A DNA stretch of 64,000 bases, taken from assembly GCA_017437755.1 (NCBI GenBank), contig JAFRXI010000048.1, positions 148,779 through 212,778 of the forward strand, in the 5' to 3' direction. The notes under the pieces are model-generated. The model made no database searches. It saw only the letters and a program-made list of their open reading frames with translations, and was not told where the DNA came from. Each line of letters begins with the position of its first letter. Position 1 is the first letter of the stretch. This document shows positions 42,341 to 50,564 of the stretch, piece by piece. The position numbers and the translations under genes were made by a program. This DNA comes from Bacteroidales bacterium. Its GTDB lineage: Bacteria > Bacteroidota > Bacteroidia > Bacteroidales > UBA932.

Positions 42341-43471
42341 ATGTACACCAAAACTATGACCCGGCTGTTCCTCGCTGCGGTGATCCTCGCAGCCTGTTCC
42401 GGAAACAGCCTCACGCAAATCCAGCCCGGAGAGATCTGGCCCGACACCGAAGGCCGTCATATCAACGCCCACGGAGGCGGAATCCTGAAACAGGGGAAGG
42501 ACTGGTGGTGGTTTGGCGAACACAAGGCCGACTCCACCACAAAAGCCCTCGTAGGCGTGACCTGCTACCGCTCCAGGGACCTCGTCAACTGGAAATACGA
42601 GGGCGTTGCCTTCTCTGTTTCCGACGATCCCGACAGCCCCATCACAAAAGGATGCGTAATAGAGAGGCCCAAGGTCATCCGCAACCCCAAAACAGGGAAA
42701 TACGCCATGTGGTTCCACCTGGAACACAAGGGATACGGTTACAAGATGGCCCATTACGGGGTGGCCGTTTCCGACAATATCCGCGGGCCGTACAGCCTGG
42801 TCAGCTGGGGCCGGGTCAATCCCGGACACTGGCCGGCCAACCTTTCCGATGAGGAACGGGCGGCGATCGATGCAATCGACCTGGACGCACCGGTGGCATC
42901 CGGCTCTCCCGAATGGGAGGAGCAAAGCAGGATAGGACGGTTCCTGAAAAGGGATATCGAAGAGGGCCAGATGGCCCGGGACCAGACGGTGTATGTGGAT
43001 GACGACGGAAAGGCATACCATATCTATTGCTCTGAAGAGAACATGACCCTTCACATCGCGGAGCTCAGCGACGACTACCTCTCGCATACCGGCCGCTATG
43101 TCCGCATGGCCCCCGGCGACCACAACGAGGCCCCGGCCCTCTTTAAGAAAGACGGGACCTACTGGATGATCACCAGCGGATGCACCGGCTGGAACCCCAA
43201 CAAGGCAAGGATGTACAGCGCGCCGAGCATCCTTGGCCCCTGGACCAGGCATGAGAACCCCTGCGTGGGCCCCAATGCCGACCTTACCTTCCTGGGACAG
43301 AGCACGTTCATCATTCCGGTTCCCGGATCAAAGGCAAATGAATTCATCTTCATGGCCGATATCTGGAAACCCAAGCACCCCATCGACAGCCGTTACATCT
43401 GGCTGCCCATATCATGGAAGGACGGACTGCCCGTCATCCAGTGGCAGGACAGCTGGACACCTGAACTTTAG
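42341..43471 (+). CDS. GH43 enzyme, subfamily 24-like (exo-beta-1,3-galactosidase candidate)
   Basis: A 376-residue lipoprotein (lipobox LAACS) of the five-bladed propeller family GH43. The N-terminal INAHGGGIL-DWWWFGEHK motif is that of the subfamilies that lack the usual base Asp. Glu108 (ERPKV), Glu263 (NEAPAL) and Gln320 (LGQSTFI) stand where the catalytic Glu, Glu and Gln of the characterised exo-beta-1,3-galactosidases of subfamily 24 are reported. That reading predicts removal of galactose from beta-1,3-galactan, the backbone of type II arabinogalactan. An insertion of about 50 residues (155-205) is unusual. Start at ATG 42341; an in-frame ATG at 42356 would give a tighter signal peptide. 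The HTCS gene follows after 11 nt. Confidence 0.8.
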   Translation: MYTKTMTRLFLAAVILAACSGNSLTQIQPGEIWPDTEGRHINAHGGGILKQGKDWWWFGEHKADSTTKALVGVTCYRSRDLVNWKYEGVAFSVSDDPDSPITKGCVIERPKVIRNPKTGKYAMWFHLEHKGYGYKMAHYGVAVSDNIRGPYSLVSWGRVNPGHWPANLSDEERAAIDAIDLDAPVASGSPEWEEQSRIGRFLKRDIEEGQMARDQTVYVDDDGKAYHIYCSEENMTLHIAELSDDYLSHTGRYVRMAPGDHNEAPALFKKDGTYWMITSGCTGWNPNKARMYSAPSILGPWTRHENPCVGPNADLTFLGQSTFIIPVPGSKANEFIFMADIWKPKHPIDSRYIWLPISWKDGLPVIQWQDSWTPEL

Positions 43472-43482
43472 CCGGGTTCATC

Positions 43483-46400
43483 ATGCGTAATAAGTTTCTG
43501 GCCGTCACGCTCATATCCCTACTGCCGCTCGGGGGCATCCTGCCAAGCCGGGCGGCAATGAAGATCAGGGCTGTCGACGGCGGAAAGTACGCCTGGCTGC
43601 TGGGCCAGTCCATAAACGGCATCTGCCAGGACAACGAGCGATTCCTCTGGATTTCAACATATGGCGGCCTGCTCCGCTACGACGGGTCTGAATTCCAGTT
43701 GATGGCGCACGATCCAGACAATCCGTCGTCGCTTTCCAACAACAACGTAGGCCTTATCTACCAGGACCCCGTCAGGGGCGGAATCTGGGCGTGCACCTAT
43801 GGCGGACTAGACTACTTCAATCCGGAAAAGGGATGCTTTGACCATGCCTCCCTCAAAGAGAAGGACGGGACAGTCCGTCCCATGAACAAGGCCATCAGGG
43901 ACCTGCTGATCCTTCCGGACAAGATAATGTGCTGCTCCGGGGCAAAGTTCTTCCTCTGCGACTCCCCGGACGAAGATTTTGTTTTCCATCTGGTAGACCT
44001 CGGGCTCACCCCGGTATCCATTTGCAAGTATGACGAGGACCACTTCTGCGCCCTGGACCATCTTGGCGTCTATATACTGGATTCCGAAACCCTGGAAATC
44101 ATCGCCTTTGCCCCGTCACAATCCAGTTATTATGACTACGGGACCGTTTTTTACTGCCGTGAGACCGGACGGATATATGTGGGAAACAGCATCGGGACCA
44201 AATCATCCGTATTCCGCTTTGAAAACGGGATGCTCATCCCTGATTCCTCGTTTGTGCCCGACAATCTCCACAAAGTCTGCTTCAGCAACGGGAAAACGCT
44301 TTTCGGCACCAACGGGAACGGCCTGTATATCCTTGAAAATGAGGAAGTGACTCAGATCACCACCAAAAACGGACTCGCCAGCAACGTGGTCACCTCGTTC
44401 TGCCACGATGCCCAGGACAACCTGTGGCTCGGGCAATACAGGGGCGGGCTGATGCTGAGCCAGAACATGACGGAGTCCATGTCGGTGGTGACCGACCTGA
44501 AAATGGTGTCATCCGTCATCCCCGACGAGAAAACCGTCTACGTGGGAATGGACAGCTACGGGCTGGGCATCTACGACCGCAGCACCGGTTCCTGCCGCAT
44601 ACTGAACACGGACAACAGCCGGCTGCCCGGGAACCACATCGTATCCATGACCAAGCTGGGGGACGAGATATGGATGGCCGTCTATACCAAGGGGTTATGC
44701 TCGTACAATACTGTCACAAAGGCTTTCAGGACCTACTCCCTTGCGGCCCATGACGAGTTGTACGTGGACAACAACAAGACCTGGATCGTCCGGCACGACG
44801 ACAAGAAACGGATATGGGTGGGAGGGCCAAGCCTGTTCCTGTTTTCTCCGGAAACCCGTTCCTTTACCAGTGTCGAGGGACTTGCCAGCCAGTTCATCTC
44901 CTCCCTCTCGTTCAACGGCCCCGTCGCCTATGTCTCAACAAGGCATTCCGGCATCTACAAGGTAGACTCAAATACCCTGGAGATCCTGGAAAGATACAAT
45001 CCCCAGACCCTGGAGGGATTCCCGGAAAACGACATCCGATACTGCTTCATGGATTCCCACGGGAGGCTTTGGTTTGATTCCCAGACCTTTGGCCTGTATT
45101 CCTATGACGAATCCAAGCGGAAGCTGACCCGCTACCGCGAAACGGACGGACTCAGGAACGGCAACATAACGACCATCAACGAAGATGCCGACGGCAACCT
45201 GTGGATGGGGTCGATGAACGGCCTGTACTTCTATTCCTACGCCTCCGGCCACTTCATCTACCTGGGGAACGACGCCTTCATCCCGGCACAATACCTGTTC
45301 TCTTCCGGTATCTTCCACGGGAACGAACTCTTCCTTGGGAGTACTGAGGGGCTTGTTTTCTTTGACGTGGACCGGATGGAAACGCAGCGTACCGCCAACA
45401 AGGTAACCTTTACCGGATTGAACACGCTGTCAAAGGAGCCGCAGCGCTTTGCGATGAGCAACGACAGCCCCTCGCCCGTCAAACTGAAGAATACCGACAA
45501 CTCCTTCCAGGTCTCGTTTTCGGTACCCGAATACAACTTCCCCGAAAGCGTGCGCTTCTCGTTCAGGCTAAAGGGACGTGAGAATGAATGGCTGGAGATC
45601 GGCAACCTGAGATTCATCAATTTCTTTGCCCTGAAAGCCGGGGACTATACCCTGGAGGTGCGGTATGCCTACATGGACGAGAGCTGGAGCGAACCTTCCT
45701 CCCTGAACATCTCCATCGCCCCCAAATGGTACGCCACCGGATGGGCGCGCATCCTCGGCCTCCTGGCCCTGCTGGGTGCAGTCATAATCCTGTTCCGCTT
45801 CCGGATGAAGCAGCAGAAGATCAAGGAGGAAATCCGCATGGCCGAGTTCGAGAAGAAATCGATCCGTGAGATGAATGAAGCCAAGATGGATTTCTTCACC
45901 AGGATCGTGCACGACATCCGGGTCCCGGTCTTCCTGATTTCCACCCAGCTGGAATCCATCACGGAGCAGGGCACCCAGGATGTTACCGTGCCCAAGCTCT
46001 ATCTGGACTCGCTCCTGAGAAACTCCCGGAAACTGACCCGCCTGGTCAGCCGCCTGATCGATTTCCGGAAACTGGACTCCGGGAAGCTCAGCCTGCGCCT
46101 GCGGGAAGGGGACATAGCCGCCTTCTGCGACAAGCTGGCCGTGGACTACATGGAACTTTGCTCCAAAAAATCCATACGCTTCCAGTATAAGCGTCCCGAC
46201 GGGCCGGTAATGCTGTCGTTCGATGCCGAAAAGGTCGAATCCATCCTCAGCAACCTGATTTCCAATGCCTTCAAGTATACCAACGAGGGCGGGAAAGTCA
46301 CCCTTAGCGTTGAACAGGAGGCAGACGCCGTCCGGTTCTCGGTGGCGGATACCGGAATAGGCATCTCCCCTGAAGACCAGGAACGGATATTCGAATTCTT

Positions 46401-47409
46401 CTTCCGGGCATCAAAAGGCAACAGCCAGGGAGCCGGAGACGGCATAGGCCTGTATATAGTCCGGTCCCTGGTGGAAGGCCACGGGGGAAAGATTACCGTT
46501 GACAGCCGCCCCGGGGAAGGATCCACCTTCAGCTTCACGATACCCTTCGGCCTCACTGCAAACAACCTGTCTACAGCCGTAATCGAGGACGACACTGTGA
46601 AGGCCCCCGCGGACAAGGACGTACAGGTTTCGGTATCCAATCCGGCCGCCGCCTACATGATCCTCATCATCGACGACGACACCGACACGGCCGACCTGCT
46701 GGAACGGTGCCTGGAGCCCTCATATACCACGCTCAAGGCCTACGACGGTGAAACCGGATTCTCGATGGTGGAGCGGATGGTCCCCGACCTTGTCATCTGC
46801 GACCTGAACATGCCGGGACTGAGCGGCCACGACTTCCTGCGCCGGGTCCGTGGAGACCAGAAACTCAGGGGGGTGAAAATCATCATCCTGACCGGAAGCG
46901 ACTCGGAAGAGGACATGCTCAACGCCCTGGAAGAAGGGGCTGACGCCCACCTGCTCAAACCGGTTTCGCTTAAAGAGCTGAAAGTCAGGATAGCCCGGCT
47001 GCTGGAGCCCAAGGACAATTCCATCATGCCACGCGCAAGGACGGAAACCGGACGGAACCTCACCCGGAACGAGCAGGCTTTCCTGCTTCGCTGCCGCGAA
47101 ATCATCGATGCACAGATATCCAACGACGATTTCAATATATCAAAAATGGCCAACATGCTGGCCATGAGCCATTCCTCCCTGTATAAGAAAATCCGGGCCA
47201 TCACCGGCCTTTCGCTCATCAGCTTCATCAACGACTACAAGATTCACAAGGCCGTGATCATGTTCCGGCAGGGTGAAACCAACGTGATGACGGTCTGTGA
47301 GAAGTGCGGATTCAAGGATGAGAAGAATTTCCGGGACCTTTTCAAAAAGAAGACCGGCCAAACTCCCAAACAATTTGTTTTGGAACTCAATACCAAAAAC
47401 GCCCGATAA
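43483..47409 (+). CDS. Hybrid two-component system sensor/regulator (HTCS)
   Basis: A 1308-residue HTCS. Signal peptide (1-24), Reg_prop propeller (about 30-640), Y_Y_Y domain (about 670-745), one transmembrane helix (about 752-773), HisKA with His810 in RIVHDIRVPVF, HATPase with N-box Asn928 and GDGIGLYIV, receiver with phospho-acceptor Asp1107 and Lys1159, AraC-type HTH (about 1220-1300). The H-box reads VHDIRVP instead of the common SHELRTP, but the His is intact. It probably senses the oligosaccharide product of this PUL and activates the SusC promoter next door and the direct-repeat region at 40351. It is co-transcribed with the two upstream genes (11 nt gap), so it is likely part of a positive loop. 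Confidence 0.95.
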   Translation: MRNKFLAVTLISLLPLGGILPSRAAMKIRAVDGGKYAWLLGQSINGICQDNERFLWISTYGGLLRYDGSEFQLMAHDPDNPSSLSNNNVGLIYQDPVRGGIWACTYGGLDYFNPEKGCFDHASLKEKDGTVRPMNKAIRDLLILPDKIMCCSGAKFFLCDSPDEDFVFHLVDLGLTPVSICKYDEDHFCALDHLGVYILDSETLEIIAFAPSQSSYYDYGTVFYCRETGRIYVGNSIGTKSSVFRFENGMLIPDSSFVPDNLHKVCFSNGKTLFGTNGNGLYILENEEVTQITTKNGLASNVVTSFCHDAQDNLWLGQYRGGLMLSQNMTESMSVVTDLKMVSSVIPDEKTVYVGMDSYGLGIYDRSTGSCRILNTDNSRLPGNHIVSMTKLGDEIWMAVYTKGLCSYNTVTKAFRTYSLAAHDELYVDNNKTWIVRHDDKKRIWVGGPSLFLFSPETRSFTSVEGLASQFISSLSFNGPVAYVSTRHSGIYKVDSNTLEILERYNPQTLEGFPENDIRYCFMDSHGRLWFDSQTFGLYSYDESKRKLTRYRETDGLRNGNITTINEDADGNLWMGSMNGLYFYSYASGHFIYLGNDAFIPAQYLFSSGIFHGNELFLGSTEGLVFFDVDRMETQRTANKVTFTGLNTLSKEPQRFAMSNDSPSPVKLKNTDNSFQVSFSVPEYNFPESVRFSFRLKGRENEWLEIGNLRFINFFALKAGDYTLEVRYAYMDESWSEPSSLNISIAPKWYATGWARILGLLALLGAVIILFRFRMKQQKIKEEIRMAEFEKKSIREMNEAKMDFFTRIVHDIRVPVFLISTQLESITEQGTQDVTVPKLYLDSLLRNSRKLTRLVSRLIDFRKLDSGKLSLRLREGDIAAFCDKLAVDYMELCSKKSIRFQYKRPDGPVMLSFDAEKVESILSNLISNAFKYTNEGGKVTLSVEQEADAVRFSVADTGIGISPEDQERIFEFFFRASKGNSQGAGDGIGLYIVRSLVEGHGGKITVDSRPGEGSTFSFTIPFGLTANNLSTAVIEDDTVKAPADKDVQVSVSNPAAAYMILIIDDDTDTADLLERCLEPSYTTLKAYDGETGFSMVERMVPDLVICDLNMPGLSGHDFLRRVRGDQKLRGVKIIILTGSDSEEDMLNALEEGADAHLLKPVSLKELKVRIARLLEPKDNSIMPRARTETGRNLTRNEQAFLLRCREIIDAQISNDDFNISKMANMLAMSHSSLYKKIRAITGLSLISFINDYKIHKAVIMFRQGETNVMTVCEKCGFKDEKNFRDLFKKKTGQTPKQFVLELNTKNAR

Positions 47410-47433
47410 AATACGACAATCTTCCGTCCGTAC

Positions 47434-47455
47434 GGGGGGGGATTAAGTATGTTTG
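47434..47455 (+). promoter_or_regulatory. SusC promoter -7 element preceded by a run of eight Gs
   Basis: TATGTTTG (47448-47455) matches TAnnTTTG and lies 20 nt before the SusC ATG. A homopolymer of eight G (47434-47441) falls between the -7 box and the expected -33 position. No TTTG is found at 19-21 nt. The palindrome CCGTACGG partly precedes the run. Confidence 0.5.
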
Positions 47456-47475
47456 TCCTACTAAAATTAATAATT

Positions 47476-50400
47476 ATGAATCTTAAACGGAAAGCATTTC
47501 TCGCCGCCTTCCTTCTGCTATTATCCGGCTTCGGGCTGTTTGCCCAGAAGATTGTGGTAAAAGGCGTCGTGCTGGATGATGAGGGCCTTCCATTTCCCGG
47601 GGCCGGGGTCGTTGAAAGCGGCACCATGAACGGAGTCGCCGCCGACCTGAACGGACAGTTCTCCATCCAGGTCAAACCCGGTGCGACCCTCGAGTTCTCC
47701 TTCATCGGATACGAGACCCTGCGGAAAACCGTCGGAGACAAGAACGTTTCCGGCCTGAGGGTCTCTCTCCAGCAGGAACAGGACAAGCTGGACGAAGTAG
47801 TCGTCATCGGTTACGGCTCCCAGAAGAAGGTCGCCCTGACCGGCTCCCTTTCGACGGTTGAAACCGAAGACCTTGTGAAAGCGGCCGGGACAAACCTCGC
47901 CAACGCCCTTGCAGGAAACCTCACCGGATTCTCTTCAATCCAGATGTCTGGCCAGCCGGGAGCCGACGACCCCACCATCTTCGTCCGCGGTATAGGATCC
48001 CTGGATGCCGAAAGGGCCACTCCGCTGATGATGGTAGACGGTGTGGAGCGCTCCTTCTACCGGCTGGATCCCAACGAGGTGGAAAGCGTCACCGTCCTGA
48101 AGGACGCCTCCGCGACCGCCGTTTTCGGTGTCCGCGGTGCAAACGGCGTCATCCTGGTGACAACCAAGCGGGGAAGTGCGGGAAAAATGTCGGTTTCGGT
48201 ATCATCCGAAGCCGGATTCCAGCGGCCTATCCGCCTGTACAAGTATTGCAACAGCTATGAATACGGCATGGTCTACAACGAGAGCCGCCTGAACGACGAC
48301 CCTTCCCTGACTCCGGACGAACTGCCTTTCAAGGAAGACGTCCTCCAGGCATTCAGGGACCATTCCCAGCCCCTGATCTATCCCGACACGGACTGGCAGG
48401 ACTACCTCCTGAAAGATGCCGCATTCCAGATGAAGCACAACGTGTCGGTCTCCGGCGGTACCAAGAATGTAAGGTTCTTTACCTCAATCGGTTATGTCTC
48501 GCAGGACGGTCTCTACAGGTCCTTCGACACGGACTACGACTCCAACATCCGCTACAACAGGTATAACTGGCGCGCCAACCTCGACATAGACGTGACCCGC
48601 ACCACCACCATTTCGGTCAACATGGGCGGAAGGATCGAGGACAACCGTACTCCCAAGACCAAGGATTCCGGAAAATTCGATCCCCAGCTGTATTTTGCCC
48701 TTCCGTTCGCCGGCGTGGGCCTGTATGAAGGCAAGTGGATACGCTCATCCGACATCTACCTGCCGTTCACATCGGGCGCCATCCTCAACGGCGACGCCTT
48801 TGAACAGTACTACGGCCAGGGTTACCAGCGGGCCGCCAGGAACGAGGTCAACATGGACCTCATCCTCAAGCAGCGCCTGGACTTCATCACCCAGGGCCTG
48901 TCCCTCTCCGCCAAGGGTTCGTACAACGGATTCTTCAGGCATACCAAGGGATGGAGCAAGCAGGAACCCGTGTACACCGCCCATCTCGACGAGGACGGCG
49001 AGATATTCTACCGCAGGACAAGGGAGGAGACAAACCTCTCCTATGCCGAAAGCAGCAGCAAGGGTCGTGACTGGTATCTGGAAGCCAGCATCAATTACGA
49101 CCGCACCTTCAAGGGCCACCACGTAACCGGCCTCGTCCTGTACAACCAATGGAAACAGCAGTATCCGGGAGCCTCCGGCTACACCTATCCGGCAATCCCC
49201 AGGGGCTACGTCGGCCTGGTGGGCCGTCTGACCTATGACTATCAGAGCCGGTACCTGTTCGACATCAACGTAGGCTACAACGGTTCCGAGAATTTCGCCC
49301 CCAAGAAGAGATACGGCCTGTTCCCTGCGGTCTCGGCCGGATGGGTCATCTCCGAGGAAAAGTGGATGAAAGGGCAGAACGTCATAGACTTCCTGAAGAT
49401 CCGCGGCTCGGTGGGCCTGGTGGGCAACGACCTCGTCAACGGCAAGGAAAGGTTCTACTACCTTCCTTCCGAATACAACCCCAACGCCTCGGGTTATAAC
49501 TTTGGAACCGGCATCACCACCCTGCTGCCCACGGCTGTGGAGAAGAAGATCGGCAACGAGGGCGTAACCTGGGAGAAATCCCTGAAATATACCGTCGGAC
49601 TCGACTTCAAGATGCTCCGGAGCAGGCTCTCCGGGTCCCTGGACCTGTTCATGGAGAACCGCTGGGACATCCTTACCACGGTCAACACCACCCCGGCATT
49701 CATCGCCGTCGACCTTCCCGTCGTCAACCTGGGCAAGGTGAAGACCCGCGGCTTTGAGGTGGAACTGGGATGGAAGGACAAAATCGGCAGCAAATTCGGC
49801 TACCGCATCAAGGGGAACCTCTCCTACGCGCACAATACCATAATAGAAATGGACGAAGTGCCCAAGGAATACCCCTGGCAGGTGGAAACCGGACGTTCCG
49901 TGGGCCAGAACTTCGGCTACGTGTTCGACGGGTTCGTCACTGAAGAGGACATCGCCTCAGGCAAACTGCCCAACCAGCATACCGACCTGCATCCCGGCGA
50001 TGCCAAGTACGTTGACCTGAATGGCGACGGAGAAATCACCACCGTGGACCAGAAGGCCATCGGATACCCCAAGTATCCCGAACTGACCGGAGGCCTCACC
50101 CTTGGTTTCGACTTCTTCGGATTCGATTTCAGCATGCTCTGGAGCGGAGCCGCCATGGTGTCGAGGTACATCAACACGGCCCTCCGCATCCCCTTCGGTC
50201 CCACCCAGCTCCTGCCGCTCCAGCGGTGGATCTATGACGGAAGATGGACGGAAGAGACTGCCTCCACCGCCACGCTGCCGCGTGTGAGCACAAACTCCAT
50301 CACCAACAACTACACCCTGGACAGCTCGCTCTGGCTGAGGAACGCGGCCTACCTGCGTCTGAAGAACGTACGCCTGGGATATTCATTCCCCTCCGCCATG

Positions 50401-50553
50401 CTCAAAAAGGTACGGATCCGCGGACTCCGGCTCTACGTGGCGGCCGAGAACGTCCTGACGATCGACTCCTACAAGATAAGCGACCCGGAGAACACCGACC
50501 GCTCCTACCCGCTGCAGACAACCTTTACCGCCGGTGTGAATCTGACATTTTAA
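47476..50553 (+). CDS. SusC-like TonB-dependent receptor, full length
   Basis: A 1025-residue outer-membrane glycan importer. Signal peptide (LLLLSGFGLFAQK), carboxypeptidase-regulatory-like domain (about 24-100; GLPFPGAGVVESGT, SFIGYETL), DEVVVIGYGSQKK, plug with LMMVDGVERSFYRLDPNEV, VTVLKDASATAVFGVRGANG and ILVTTKRGS, then the barrel ending GVNLTF. ATG 47476 (MNLKRK) is chosen because the nine codons upstream overlap the -7 element. It is the first receptor of the plus-strand PUL and pairs with the SusD gene 11 nt downstream. Confidence 0.97.
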   Translation: MNLKRKAFLAAFLLLLSGFGLFAQKIVVKGVVLDDEGLPFPGAGVVESGTMNGVAADLNGQFSIQVKPGATLEFSFIGYETLRKTVGDKNVSGLRVSLQQEQDKLDEVVVIGYGSQKKVALTGSLSTVETEDLVKAAGTNLANALAGNLTGFSSIQMSGQPGADDPTIFVRGIGSLDAERATPLMMVDGVERSFYRLDPNEVESVTVLKDASATAVFGVRGANGVILVTTKRGSAGKMSVSVSSEAGFQRPIRLYKYCNSYEYGMVYNESRLNDDPSLTPDELPFKEDVLQAFRDHSQPLIYPDTDWQDYLLKDAAFQMKHNVSVSGGTKNVRFFTSIGYVSQDGLYRSFDTDYDSNIRYNRYNWRANLDIDVTRTTTISVNMGGRIEDNRTPKTKDSGKFDPQLYFALPFAGVGLYEGKWIRSSDIYLPFTSGAILNGDAFEQYYGQGYQRAARNEVNMDLILKQRLDFITQGLSLSAKGSYNGFFRHTKGWSKQEPVYTAHLDEDGEIFYRRTREETNLSYAESSSKGRDWYLEASINYDRTFKGHHVTGLVLYNQWKQQYPGASGYTYPAIPRGYVGLVGRLTYDYQSRYLFDINVGYNGSENFAPKKRYGLFPAVSAGWVISEEKWMKGQNVIDFLKIRGSVGLVGNDLVNGKERFYYLPSEYNPNASGYNFGTGITTLLPTAVEKKIGNEGVTWEKSLKYTVGLDFKMLRSRLSGSLDLFMENRWDILTTVNTTPAFIAVDLPVVNLGKVKTRGFEVELGWKDKIGSKFGYRIKGNLSYAHNTIIEMDEVPKEYPWQVETGRSVGQNFGYVFDGFVTEEDIASGKLPNQHTDLHPGDAKYVDLNGDGEITTVDQKAIGYPKYPELTGGLTLGFDFFGFDFSMLWSGAAMVSRYINTALRIPFGPTQLLPLQRWIYDGRWTEETASTATLPRVSTNSITNNYTLDSSLWLRNAAYLRLKNVRLGYSFPSAMLKKVRIRGLRLYVAAENVLTIDSYKISDPENTDRSYPLQTTFTAGVNLTF

Positions 50554-50564
50554 CGCCAAGAGGT

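Noticed and set aside
47427-47440. CCGTACGG palindrome before the SusC gene as a terminator of the HTCS transcript
   Set aside because: The stem is only four base pairs per arm and is followed by G, not T, so it is not a standard terminator.
50244-50564. 107-codon N-terminal extension of the SusD at 50565
   Set aside because: It lies inside the SusC gene in another frame; MKVKFV at 50565 has a lipoprotein signal and lies 11 nt after the SusC stop.
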